Position numbers and translations under genes: made by a program
Notes under the pieces: model-generated
Seen by the model: only the letters and a program-made list of their open reading frames with translations
Databases searched by the model: none
What the model was told of the DNA's origin: nothing
Shown here: piece by piece, positions 1 to 6,408 of the stretch
Layout of the letters: the number at the start of each line of letters is the position of its first letter
Position numbering within the stretch: position 1 is the stretch's first letter
Origin: an uncultured Rhodobiaceae bacterium
Lineage (GTDB): Bacteria > Pseudomonadota > Alphaproteobacteria > RS24
Assembly: GCA_913020275.1 (NCBI GenBank)
Contig: CAJWBV010000026.1
Coordinates: forward strand, 1 to 8,238
Direction of reading: 5' to 3'
DNA length: 8,238 bases

Positions 1-1200
1 CAATGAAGGGGTAAAGAACCCTACTGTTGCAGATGCCGTGAGCAAATAACCGATCACGAACATATGTGCGATCGGATTTGTAAGGCGACATAAAAGCACC
101 AGTATGAAGAACGTATAATTGAACACGCCTGCAGATCTCATGGCGCGCAGCGTTTGGCGCAAATGCGCGCTGATTGTTTGAATATGCCCCGATTGCCATC
201 TGATGCGCTGACGCAAGAATATCTTCAACCCGTTTGGTGCATTTTCAAATGTGGGTGGGGTGATCATTTCGCTACGATAGCCGAAATAGGCCATACGCAT
301 GCCAAGATCGGCATCTTCGGTGAGATTGTGGCTGTCCCAAGCGCCGGTTTTGCGCAAAACATCCACCCTGAAATGATTGGACGTGCCACCGAGCGGGATA
401 ATGCACCCGCAATTTGCCAGAACCGGCAGAAAGCGGGTGAACAGCAGGCGGTATTCCAGCGCGAACATGGTGGCCAGCCATTTGTTCATGTGATTGTCTA
501 TAATCAGCGGAGCCTGAAGACAGGCAAGATCGGGCGGAGCATTGTGAAACCGTCTCGCCGCATCGCGCAATTGGCGCGGGTGCGGCTGATCTTCGGCATC
601 GTAAATCACGACAAGGGTCCCACGCGCATGGGCCAGTCCGAAATCACAGGCGCGTGGTTTCGTTTTCGGCCCTTCGGCAAGAACCCTGAGCAGGCGCACA
701 AAAGCTGGCCATGAAATGCGCTCGGCCGCCTCACGCGTTTCGCTGTCATCGGCTTCAATCAAAATCAGCACACCGAGCCGGTCGTGCGGATAATCAATCG
801 CCGCCAGACTGCGGGCAATGAGCGCCATCATATTTGCTTCGTGATACACCGGAATGAGGATCGAATAAATTGGAAGGGCCTCGTCTGAACGAGGTGTACC
901 CGGACCATCGATAAAACATGCCCGCTTTGACATAAGGGCAATGACAAATGGCAGATGCGCAATCACTGAAATGAACAATGTTGCCACACCCAGTGATCTG
1001 AAATCGTCAAACACGACAATGGCAAGGTACAAAGCGCCCAGAAACAGGGCGAAAAGTTTCAAGCCAAGACGGTCGCCCGCCGCGGAAAATTCCGGCGGCA
1101 GAGGTGGCGCTGGCAAGCGGGTTTCAGCATAACCCGCAATGGTGATTTGCGGCCCGTCTGAAAAATTATCGTCATTATAGTCGTCGACGGCGCAATCCAA
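1..1200 (-). CDS. Membrane glycosyltransferase, GT2 / cellulose-synthase-like family (3' end outside window)
   Basis: Processive-type family 2 glycosyltransferase that would move a sugar from a nucleotide donor to a polysaccharide or lipid acceptor at the inner membrane; donor and product are unknown. Numbering from a proposed TTG start at 1200, I read an acidic, proline-rich N-terminus, two membrane helices (about 47-64 and 70-90), then the catalytic domain opening with YSILIPVYHE. The family motifs are present: DAEDQ at 201-205, TED at 294-296 and QRIRW at 331-335. More hydrophobic helices begin near 363 and run off the edge; 400 residues are visible without a frame break. The start is uncertain: no ATG precedes the helices and two in-frame TAG codons lie at 1254-1249. 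TTG at 1200 is favoured because GGTGA sits about 10 bases upstream (1215-1211). The first in-frame ATG (931) would cut into the second helix. Family is secure; start and substrate are not. Confidence 0.85.
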   Translation of the reverse strand, partial: MDCAVDDYNDDNFSDGPQITIAGYAETRLPAPPLPPEFSAAGDRLGLKLFALFLGALYLAIVVFDDFRSLGVATLFISVIAHLPFVIALMSKRACFIDGPGTPRSDEALPIYSILIPVYHEANMMALIARSLAAIDYPHDRLGVLILIEADDSETREAAERISWPAFVRLLRVLAEGPKTKPRACDFGLAHARGTLVVIYDAEDQPHPRQLRDAARRFHNAPPDLACLQAPLIIDNHMNKWLATMFALEYRLLFTRFLPVLANCGCIIPLGGTSNHFRVDVLRKTGAWDSHNLTEDADLGMRMAYFGYRSEMITPPTFENAPNGLKIFLRQRIRWQSGHIQTISAHLRQTLRAMRSAGVFNYTFFILVLLCRLTNPIAHMFVIGYLLTASATVGFFTPSL

Positions 1201-1315
1201 ACTGTTGAGTTCACCGTCGTCGAGTGTGCCGAACTCTGCCGATAGGCACTACTAATCGCAGGTTGTTATGAGTTCACAATGCGCGTTATGGGATTTTCGC
1301 CCCTGAGATGTTTTT
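1201..1315. other. Spacer between hydroxylase and glycosyltransferase genes
   Basis: These 115 bases separate the two leftward genes. Stops in all leftward frames rule out an obvious small gene. I see no strong terminator hairpin. TTGTGA and several AT-rich hexamers occur on the minus strand, but none pairs into a convincing promoter. Whether the glycosyltransferase is co-transcribed with the hydroxylase cannot be decided from the sequence. Confidence 0.4.
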
Positions 1316-2110
1316 CTAGCGCCGTTTTTCGATATGACGCAGGGGGTGTCGGAGTGCCTCAATCAGGCCGCCCTGACGGAACCCTGTCAAACCCAGCGGC
1401 AGGGTTTCGTGGGCAATATGCGGGGTTGCGCGATAGGTTCTGAAAATCTTGTCCCACACCGACAAGCAGAAGCCGAAATTGCGGCGGCTTTCGTCCTCGG
1501 CGCGCGAATGGTGGAGGCGGTGCATGTCGGGCGACACAAACAATGCCTGCAGGCGGGCATCCCATCGACCGAGATCTAGATTTGTATGGGTGAACAGCGA
1601 TGCGCTGCTGAGCAGAATTTCAAAAATAATAATGGTGACCGGATGGATGCCGAGTGCGAGTACGGCCAAGGCTTTTACGCCCAGACTGACTAAAGCCTCA
1701 CCCGGATGAAAGCGTAGGCCTGAACTGACATCAAGCGTCTGTTCCGCGTGGTGGGTGGCATGGAGCGGCCATAAAAATGCTATGCGGTGCAAAGCCACAT
1801 GTTGGGCATAGATTATAAAATCAAGAATGACGAGGCTGATGAGTATTTCGGCCCAAAGCGGCATATCAAACCGGCCGAAAACGCCGCTGCCATAAGCGCT
1901 GAATGCCAGCGCTACCAGACCGCCTGGCAACACAATGCGCAGGAGAAACATATTGGCCCCGCCGAGCAGAAAATTTGTCCGCCACCGCGCCAGCCGCGCA
2001 CCCAGAAAACGGCGCGGAAACAGCACTTCAAATGCCGCCAGAAGCCCCAACGAGCCGGCAAAGACAAGCGCGCGCAAAACCGGTTCATGCTGGTTGATGA
2101 AATCAATCAT
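1316..2110 (-). CDS. Fatty acid hydroxylase / sterol desaturase family membrane enzyme
   Basis: A 264-residue integral membrane protein of the fatty acid hydroxylase superfamily (the ERG3/sterol desaturase group), whose members use a diiron centre held by histidine clusters to hydroxylate or desaturate lipids. The clusters are visible in order: HVALH (104-108), HATHH (117-121), single histidines at 135 and 175, and HRLHH (197-201). Hydrophobic stretches lie near 11-30, 47-72, 87-103 and 141-173, matching the family's membrane layout with cytoplasmic histidines. Length is typical for bacterial members. The ATG at 2110 overlaps the end of the upstream TerB-like gene by 8 bases, so translation is probably coupled; no strong ribosome site is seen. 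A lipid substrate such as a fatty acid, sterol, hopanoid or carotenoid cannot be chosen from sequence alone. Confidence 0.9.
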   Translation of the reverse strand: MIDFINQHEPVLRALVFAGSLGLLAAFEVLFPRRFLGARLARWRTNFLLGGANMFLLRIVLPGGLVALAFSAYGSGVFGRFDMPLWAEILISLVILDFIIYAQHVALHRIAFLWPLHATHHAEQTLDVSSGLRFHPGEALVSLGVKALAVLALGIHPVTIIIFEILLSSASLFTHTNLDLGRWDARLQALFVSPDMHRLHHSRAEDESRRNFGFCLSVWDKIFRTYRATPHIAHETLPLGLTGFRQGGLIEALRHPLRHIEKRR

Positions 2111-2576
2111 TTTGCCCCAGTTCCGGTGCCAGACGAATTTGCGCGGCGGTGTCGATAGCGGCGCGCGTCAGCGGATCGAGGCGGAAATTTTCCGCCAATA
2201 TATCGAGCAGGCGCATTTCTTCCGGCGTAATTCGGGCGTTCAGCATCACGAAGTCGGCGGCGAGCGCATAGGCTTGCGCACACCGCGCCGTATCCAGTGC
2301 CGCGCATACCAGCACCAGCCCGCTTTCCAGCCCGTCTTCTGCGCCCAACAATTCGCGCGCCAGTGCCAGCGATGCCGCATCCCCGGTCTTCCCGTGTGCT
2401 TCTCCACCGTTACGGCATGTTTCAACGAGGCGTGCAATCAAATCCAGCTCGCGAGCGCCAACGGGCCCGTCGGCCTGCGCCACCGCCAGCAAGCAAAACA
2501 TAACAGCGGTGTTCGCACTGAGCATCGGGACGGCATCCGGTGTTTTATCTTCGGTTTGATCTCTTGGCATCATCAC
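2103..2576 (-). CDS. TerB-like (tellurite resistance TerB family) helical protein
   Basis: A 157-residue, largely helical, soluble protein resembling the small TerB-like proteins common in alphaproteobacteria. TerB domains are acidic helical bundles that bind metal; their role outside tellurite-resistance clusters is not established. The first half has the typical AVAQADG segment (31-37, with D36 and E43). The second half has AYALAADF (102-109), then TPEEMRLLDILAE (117-129) and a typical tail with LTRAAID. The second acidic site, where relatives usually carry a DG pair, reads LNARITPEE, so one metal-binding position may be lost. The longest start is GTG at 2576, followed at once by ATG at 2573 and 2570; no Shine-Dalgarno is present. 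It is the first gene of the leftward block and overlaps the hydroxylase gene by 8 bases. Function unknown. Confidence 0.75.
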   Translation of the reverse strand: MMMPRDQTEDKTPDAVPMLSANTAVMFCLLAVAQADGPVGARELDLIARLVETCRNGGEAHGKTGDAASLALARELLGAEDGLESGLVLVCAALDTARCAQAYALAADFVMLNARITPEEMRLLDILAENFRLDPLTRAAIDTAAQIRLAPELGQND

Positions 2577-2582
2577 GATTCA

Positions 2583-2611
2583 GTTATGAGGAAAGCGCGC
2601 GCTTGGCGCAA
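2583..2611 (-). promoter_or_regulatory. Candidate promoter of the TerB-like/hydroxylase operon
   Basis: On the minus strand TTGCGC (2611-2606), a 17-base spacer and CATAAC (2588-2583) form a weak sigma-70-like pair. The -10 element ends 6 bases before the GTG at 2576, so transcription could begin on the start codon itself, which would explain the missing ribosome site. Read by eye only. Confidence 0.35.
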
Positions 2612-2631
2612 GAAAAACCAACATTTTTTCT
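2611..2631. repeat. Small inverted repeat in the divergent spacer
   Basis: AGAAAAA (2611-2617) and TTTTTCT (2625-2631) are exact 7-base inverted arms around the 7-base loop CCAACAT. It touches the -35 of the leftward promoter candidate and lies 15 bases upstream of the rightward -35. It could be an operator or simply A/T-tract DNA; it is weak as a terminator because the arms contain almost no G or C. Confidence 0.3.
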
Positions 2632-2646
2632 CACTGCCATTGTGAA

Positions 2647-2674
2647 TTGACTTAAGCCCATGGCCTGATAGGTT
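2647..2674 (+). promoter_or_regulatory. Candidate sigma-70-type promoter of lysK
   Basis: TTGACT (2647-2652) matches the -35 consensus in five of six bases. After 16 bases comes TAGGTT (2669-2674), a poorer -10. Transcription would begin near 2681, leaving a leader of about 20 bases that contains GGGAC (2691-2695), 5 bases before the lysK ATG. Confidence 0.45.
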
Positions 2675-2700
2675 GCAAAAAAATCGTATCGGGACGGTGC

Positions 2701-4275
2701 ATGAAGATGCGTGAATTTGCGGAACAAAGTAAGGCGTGGCCTTTTGAAGAGGCCCGAAAAGTGCTAGCGCGCATTGAAAAGAGCGGTGCCCAAGAAGCTA
2801 TTTTTGAAACCGGATACGGTGCCAGCGGCCTGCCGCATATGGGCACATTTGGCGAAGTGGTGCGCACTTCAATGGTGCGCAATGCGTTTTCGGTATTGGC
2901 ACCCGACATTGCCACCCGACTTATCTGTTTTTCCGATGATATGGACGGCCTGCGCAAAGTTCCCGAAAATGTGCCCAATGCAGACATGCTGGCCGAGCAT
3001 TTGGAAAAACCGCTGACGGCCATTCCCGATCCTTTCGGCACGCATGACAGTTTCGGGGCGCATAACAATGCGCGGCTGCGCGCGTTTCTGGACAGTTTCG
3101 GCTTCGACTATGAGTTTATGAGCGCCACGCAAATGTATCGCTCAGGCGCCTTTGACGCGACCCTGCTGGCCATTTTGGAGAATTATCAGGCCGTGCTGGA
3201 CATTATTCTGCCGACATTGGGCGAAGCCCGCCGCCAGACCTATTCCCCGTTTTTGCCACTTTGCCCGCAAACCGGACGCGTGCTCATGGTGCCGGTCAGG
3301 CCGCTGGATGTGAGCGCCGGCACTGTCGCCTACACCCATCCCGACACGGGCGCGGAAATGACAACACCGGTGACGGGCGGCGCGTGCAAACTGCAGTGGA
3401 AGGCTGACTGGGCCATGCGCTGGACAGCGCTGGGCGTTGACTATGAAATGGCTGGCAAGGATTTGTCGGAGTCTGTCAAACTGTCTTCGCGCATTGCCAA
3501 AGCGTTGGGCGCGCAAGCCCCCGAGGGCTTCAGCTATGAATTGTTCCTCGACGAAAATGGCGAGAAAATTTCCAAATCGCGCGGCAATGGTCTGACGATT
3601 GAACAATGGCTCACCTATGCGCCACCCGAGAGCCTGTCGCTTTACATGTTTCAAAGCCCGCGCAAGGCCAAGCGGCTTTATTTCGACATTATTCCCAAGG
3701 CGGTAGATGAATACATCACTTTCGTCGACAAATTGCCCGAACAGACGGTTGACCAGCAACTCACAAATCCGACATGGCATATTCATGCCGGCGCGCAGGC
3801 AAGCAGCGGCAGTCCGGTAAGTTTTGCGCTGCTTCTCAATCTTGTCAGTGCCAGCAATGCTGAGAACAAGGAAGTTCTGTGGGGCTTTATCGGCAACTAT
3901 GCGCCCGGCGTGAGCGCGCAATCGCACCCGTTTCTCGACCGGCTGACCGATTACGCGCTGGTCTATTACCGGGATTTTGTGGCACCCAATAAAAACTTCC
4001 GTGCGCCCAGCGAAGACGAGCGCGCAGCGCTTGCCGATTTGTCTGAAAAACTGGCCGCCCTTGATGCTGCGGCGGATGCCGAAACCATCCAGTCGGAGGT
4101 TTATGCTGTCGGCAAAGCCTATTTCGAGGATAATTTGCGCGGCTGGTTCCAGACCCTGTATCAGGTTTTGCTGGGCCAGGATCAGGGGCCGCGCTTCGGC
4201 TCGTTTGTGGCGCTTTATGGCCTTGAAAAAACGCGTGCGCTTATCGGTGAAGCTTGTGCCGGTAAATTGGCCTAG
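2701..4275 (+). CDS. lysK: Lysine--tRNA ligase, class I
   Basis: Cytoplasmic lysyl-tRNA synthetase, charging tRNA-Lys with lysine at the expense of ATP. At 524 residues it has the class I layout: the HIGH-type nucleotide-binding signature as HMGT (46-49) within [12 protein letters not shown], the family segment [12 protein letters not shown] (230-241), and the KMSKS-type loop as KISKSRGNG (289-297), followed by a helical anticodon-binding half. This is the archaeal-type, class I enzyme, unrelated in fold to the class II LysRS (LysS) of E. coli, and it is the usual form in many alphaproteobacteria. The chosen ATG is preceded by GGGAC and a promoter candidate; an ATG two codons later is an alternative. 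Frame is intact. A 28-base gap leads to the DUF952 gene. Confidence 0.96.
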   Translation: MKMREFAEQSKAWPFEEARKVLARIEKSGAQEAIFETGYGASGLPHMGTFGEVVRTSMVRNAFSVLAPDIATRLICFSDDMDGLRKVPENVPNADMLAEHLEKPLTAIPDPFGTHDSFGAHNNARLRAFLDSFGFDYEFMSATQMYRSGAFDATLLAILENYQAVLDIILPTLGEARRQTYSPFLPLCPQTGRVLMVPVRPLDVSAGTVAYTHPDTGAEMTTPVTGGACKLQWKADWAMRWTALGVDYEMAGKDLSESVKLSSRIAKALGAQAPEGFSYELFLDENGEKISKSRGNGLTIEQWLTYAPPESLSLYMFQSPRKAKRLYFDIIPKAVDEYITFVDKLPEQTVDQQLTNPTWHIHAGAQASSGSPVSFALLLNLVSASNAENKEVLWGFIGNYAPGVSAQSHPFLDRLTDYALVYYRDFVAPNKNFRAPSEDERAALADLSEKLAALDAAADAETIQSEVYAVGKAYFEDNLRGWFQTLYQVLLGQDQGPRFGSFVALYGLEKTRALIGEACAGKLA

Positions 4276-4296
4276 CGCGTTGCAACTTGCTAGACT
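4267..4296 (+). promoter_or_regulatory. Candidate internal promoter before the DUF952 gene
   Basis: TTGGCC (4267-4272, overlapping the last lysK codons), an 18-base spacer and TAGACT (4291-4296) form a modest sigma-70-like pair. The -10 element ends 7 bases before the ATG at 4304, predicting a leaderless message. No ribosome site lies between lysK and this ATG, which supports the reading. Confidence 0.35.
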
Positions 4297-4303
4297 GCTT
4301 CCG

Positions 4304-4660
4304 ATGACAGGTCAGGTTTTTAAAATTTTGCCGCAAGAGATTTGGCACACCGCGATTGCTGAAGGCGCGGTACCACTGCACGGTGTTGATGCCAATGACG
4401 GCTTTGTGCACTTGTCGGCGGCCGAACAATTGCACGAAACATTGCGTGTGCATTTTTACGGGCAGAACAATCTGGTGGTGCTGGCTTTTGATGCGGATGA
4501 TCTGGGCGTCGGCTTGCGCTGGGAAGCCGCGCGCGGGGGTCAAAAGTTTCCCCATTATTACGGAGTTCTGGATACCGGACAGGTGCGCGCGAAATTCGAT
4601 GTTTCAGCCGATGGCGACGCTTTCGCATTGCCGCAGGCACTGACAAGAAGGATTGCGTGA
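4304..4660 (+). CDS. DUF952 family protein
   Basis: A small soluble protein of 118 residues matching the DUF952 family, whose biochemical role is not established. The family signatures are clear: an early tryptophan-containing segment (IWHTA, 13-17), DGFVHLSAAEQ (32-42), the LVVLAFD strand (57-63), LRWEAARGGQKFPHYYG (71-87) and a closing valine-rich strand. The frame stays open upstream into lysK, but that part is an out-of-frame reading of lysK; homologues begin just before the IYKI/VFKI-type strand, so the ATG at 4304 is chosen. No Shine-Dalgarno is seen. The stop codon is immediately followed by the pyrD ATG, and DUF952 genes are often found next to pyrD in alphaproteobacteria, so co-expression with pyrD is likely. 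Why the two are kept together is unknown. Confidence 0.88.
   Translation: MTGQVFKILPQEIWHTAIAEGAVPLHGVDANDGFVHLSAAEQLHETLRVHFYGQNNLVVLAFDADDLGVGLRWEAARGGQKFPHYYGVLDTGQVRAKFDVSADGDAFALPQALTRRIA
4647..4652 (+). promoter_or_regulatory. Shine-Dalgarno of pyrD
   Basis: GAAGGA lies inside the last codons of the DUF952 gene, 8 bases before the ATG at 4661. It fixes the pyrD start and shows that pyrD is translated from a leadered, probably shared message. Confidence 0.7.
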
Positions 4661-5722
4661 ATGGGCATATACACCACATTGCGGCCATTATTGTTTCGCC
4701 TGCCGCCGGAAACCGCCCATGATTTGACGTTAAAGGCATTGGCACTGGCCGGACGCGTCATACCCGCCCGCACGCCCGATGACCACATCCTGGCCTGCAC
4801 GGTGCTGGGTAAAAAATTCCCCAACCCGATCGGGCTGGCCGCCGGGTTCGACAAAAACGGCGAAATTATGGGCGGGGTACTCAAGCTCGGGTTTGGCTTT
4901 ACCGAAATTGGCACACTGACGCCCTTGCCCCAGCCGGGAAATTCGCGCCCTCGGGTGTTTCGTCTGCCGGGCCATGAAGCCGTGATTAACCGTCTGGGGT
5001 TTAATAATCTCGGTCAGGTCGCGGCCTATCACAGATTGTCATTGTTCCGGGCAGGCATGACGCGGCGCGGGGAAAGCGCGATTGTCGGCGTCAATATCGG
5101 TGCCAATAAAAACTCCGATGATCGCATTGCCGATTACGAAAAAGGCGCGGCGCGCTTTGCGCCGCTGGCGGATTATCTGACGGTCAATATTTCATCGCCA
5201 AACACGCCGGGATTGCGCGATTTGCAGGCATTGCCGCAAGTTACCGAAATTGTCGCGCGGGTACGCAAAGTAGCACCCGACACACCGCTCTTGGTCAAAA
5301 TCGCGCCGGATTTGGATATGGATGACGCGCTGGCCATCGCTCAAATGGCGTTGGAGAAAAATGTCGACGGGCTGATTGTGTCAAACACAACGATTGACCG
5401 CCAGGGCATCACAGGCACGCATGGCGGTGAAGAAGAGGGCGGGCTTTCAGGTCAGCCTCTGTTTGACGCGTCGACAGCCATGCTCAGCGAGATTTACGGT
5501 CTGACGCGCGGGCGCTTGGCGCTGGTGGGGGTTGGCGGCATCGCGTCGCCGGAACAGGCCTATGCCAAAATATGCGCGGGCGCAGACCTCGTGCAGCTTT
5601 ATACCGGCCTCATCTATGAAGGGCCCTGGATTATTGGGCATTTGCGCCGTGGTCTGGCCGAATTATTGCGCCGCGACGGGTTTGAAAATGTCGCCGAGGC
5701 AACCGGCAGCGACCACCGCTAA
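4661..5722 (+). CDS. pyrD: Dihydroorotate dehydrogenase, quinone-dependent (class 2)
   Basis: Catalyses the fourth step of de novo pyrimidine synthesis, oxidising dihydroorotate to orotate with FMN and passing electrons to membrane quinone. The 353-residue length fits class 2. The N-terminus carries the amphipathic, membrane-associating segment (about 1-35) that distinguishes class 2 from soluble class 1. Conserved pieces follow: GLAAGFDKNGE (58-68), GFTEIGTLTPLPQPGN (79-94), NRLGFNN (110-116), VGVNIGANK (142-150), NISSPNTPGLR (176-186) with S179 as the expected catalytic base, KIAPDL (213-218), SNTT (241-244), GGLSGQPL (260-267) and the phosphate-binding VGVGGIAS (289-296) with LYTGLIYEGP (313-322). 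No key residue is missing. It abuts the DUF952 stop codon with no gap and has a good ribosome site. Confidence 0.97.
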   Translation: MGIYTTLRPLLFRLPPETAHDLTLKALALAGRVIPARTPDDHILACTVLGKKFPNPIGLAAGFDKNGEIMGGVLKLGFGFTEIGTLTPLPQPGNSRPRVFRLPGHEAVINRLGFNNLGQVAAYHRLSLFRAGMTRRGESAIVGVNIGANKNSDDRIADYEKGAARFAPLADYLTVNISSPNTPGLRDLQALPQVTEIVARVRKVAPDTPLLVKIAPDLDMDDALAIAQMALEKNVDGLIVSNTTIDRQGITGTHGGEEEGGLSGQPLFDASTAMLSEIYGLTRGRLALVGVGGIASPEQAYAKICAGADLVQLYTGLIYEGPWIIGHLRRGLAELLRRDGFENVAEATGSDHR

Positions 5723-5734
5723 AGGCTTTTATAT

Positions 5735-5763
5735 TTCAGTTTTGCCAGAAAATTCGATAGGCT
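5735..5763 (+). promoter_or_regulatory. Weak candidate promoter of the TetR gene, with imperfect dyad
   Basis: TTCAGT (5735-5740), 17 bases, then TAGGCT (5758-5763) ends 6 bases before the ATG at 5770. The -35 is poor. An imperfect dyad (5734-5751, outer arms TTTC and GAAA) overlaps it and could be an autoregulatory operator, as is common for TetR genes. Both calls are tentative. Confidence 0.25.
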
Positions 5764-5769
5764 AAAAAT

Positions 5770-6390
5770 ATGTCTGTATCTTTAGATTCACTGGCATCGG
5801 GGCGTCGGGCGGTAAACCGGAAAAACAACCGAGACGCCATTTTGGATGCGGCACGCGATGTTTTTGCCGAAATCGGCTATGGCGGCACCACCGTGCGCGA
5901 CATAATCCGGCGGACAAATCTGGCATCGGGCACGTTTTATAATTACTTCGACAGCAAAGAAGCTGTGTTCAATGCACTGAGCGAGGAAATTGGCACAGAA
6001 TTGCGCCAGCTTTTGCGCGATGTTCGCCAGCGCGCCACCAGCTTTGATGGCTTTATCGAAGCCATGTTCCTAACCTATTTTTCCTATTATGCGAATAATC
6101 GGGAAAATTACATGCTGACCCGCTCGAACCGCGGGCGCGACGGCATGAATGAAGTGATGCAGGGACCGCAAGTGCATGCCGGTTTTGCCGAATTGAGTGA
6201 CGACATCCGCCAAGCCATTGCCGAGGGCGTTATTCCGCAGCTGGATGTCGAATTTTTAACCGCCTCGCTGGGCGGTGTTGCGTTTTCAATTCTGGACGAA
6301 ATGATGGAGCGCGAGCCGCTCGATCCGGAAGCGGCGGAGCAATTTGCGACGTTGCTTTCCATGACAGGTGTGCGCGGCAATGGAGGCTGA
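5770..6390 (+). CDS. TetR/AcrR-family transcriptional regulator
   Basis: A 206-residue DNA-binding repressor-type protein. The N-terminal TetR helix-turn-helix domain is clear at about 23-70: AILDAARDVFAEIGYGGTT (23-41), then TVRDIIRRTNLASGTFYNYFDSKEAVF with the recognition helix around 53-60. The rest is the helical ligand-binding and dimerisation domain, which varies too much to predict the effector. A basic stretch (GRRAVNRKNNR, 11-21) precedes the domain. The ATG at 5770 has no Shine-Dalgarno but a -10-like hexamer lies 6 bases upstream. The gene sits 47 bases after pyrD and 18 bases before an esterase gene in the same direction, so the esterase is the likeliest target besides itself; that link is inferred from position only. 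Confidence 0.92.
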   Translation: MSVSLDSLASGRRAVNRKNNRDAILDAARDVFAEIGYGGTTVRDIIRRTNLASGTFYNYFDSKEAVFNALSEEIGTELRQLLRDVRQRATSFDGFIEAMFLTYFSYYANNRENYMLTRSNRGRDGMNEVMQGPQVHAGFAELSDDIRQAIAEGVIPQLDVEFLTASLGGVAFSILDEMMEREPLDPEAAEQFATLLSMTGVRGNGG

Positions 6391-6397
6391 CATGCTT

Positions 6398-6404
6398 GGG
6401 AGGG
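6398..6404 (+). promoter_or_regulatory. Strong Shine-Dalgarno of the esterase gene
   Basis: GGGAGGG lies 4 bases before the ATG at 6409 and decides that start. It is the strongest ribosome site in the window. A second purine-rich site, GGAGG (6382-6386), overlaps the end of the TetR gene and precedes a possible six-codon leader frame. Confidence 0.75.
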
Positions 6405-6408
6405 CATT

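Noticed and set aside
154..714. A 186-codon plus-strand open frame
   Set aside because: It is antisense to the glycosyltransferase, whose catalytic motifs establish the minus-strand reading.
1283..1296. Possible hairpin after the hydroxylase gene (GGG...CCC)
   Set aside because: The stem is only 3-4 bases and no T-run follows on the minus strand.
1935..2645. A 236-codon plus-strand open frame
   Set aside because: It is antisense to the hydroxylase and TerB-like genes; its composition is rich in Arg, Gln and Pro with no domain.
3142..3927. A 261-codon open frame antisense to lysK
   Set aside because: It lies wholly opposite a clearly real, conserved gene and has no recognisable domain; long antisense frames are expected in GC-rich coding DNA.
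3977..4303. In-frame upstream extension of the DUF952 gene that would make a 227-residue protein
   Set aside because: It reads the 3' end of lysK in the wrong frame; its residues look random and the DUF952 homology begins only after 4304.
5708..5720. Possible terminator hairpin at the end of pyrD (AGCG/CGCT arms)
   Set aside because: Four-base arms inside the coding end, without a following U-tract, are too weak to call.
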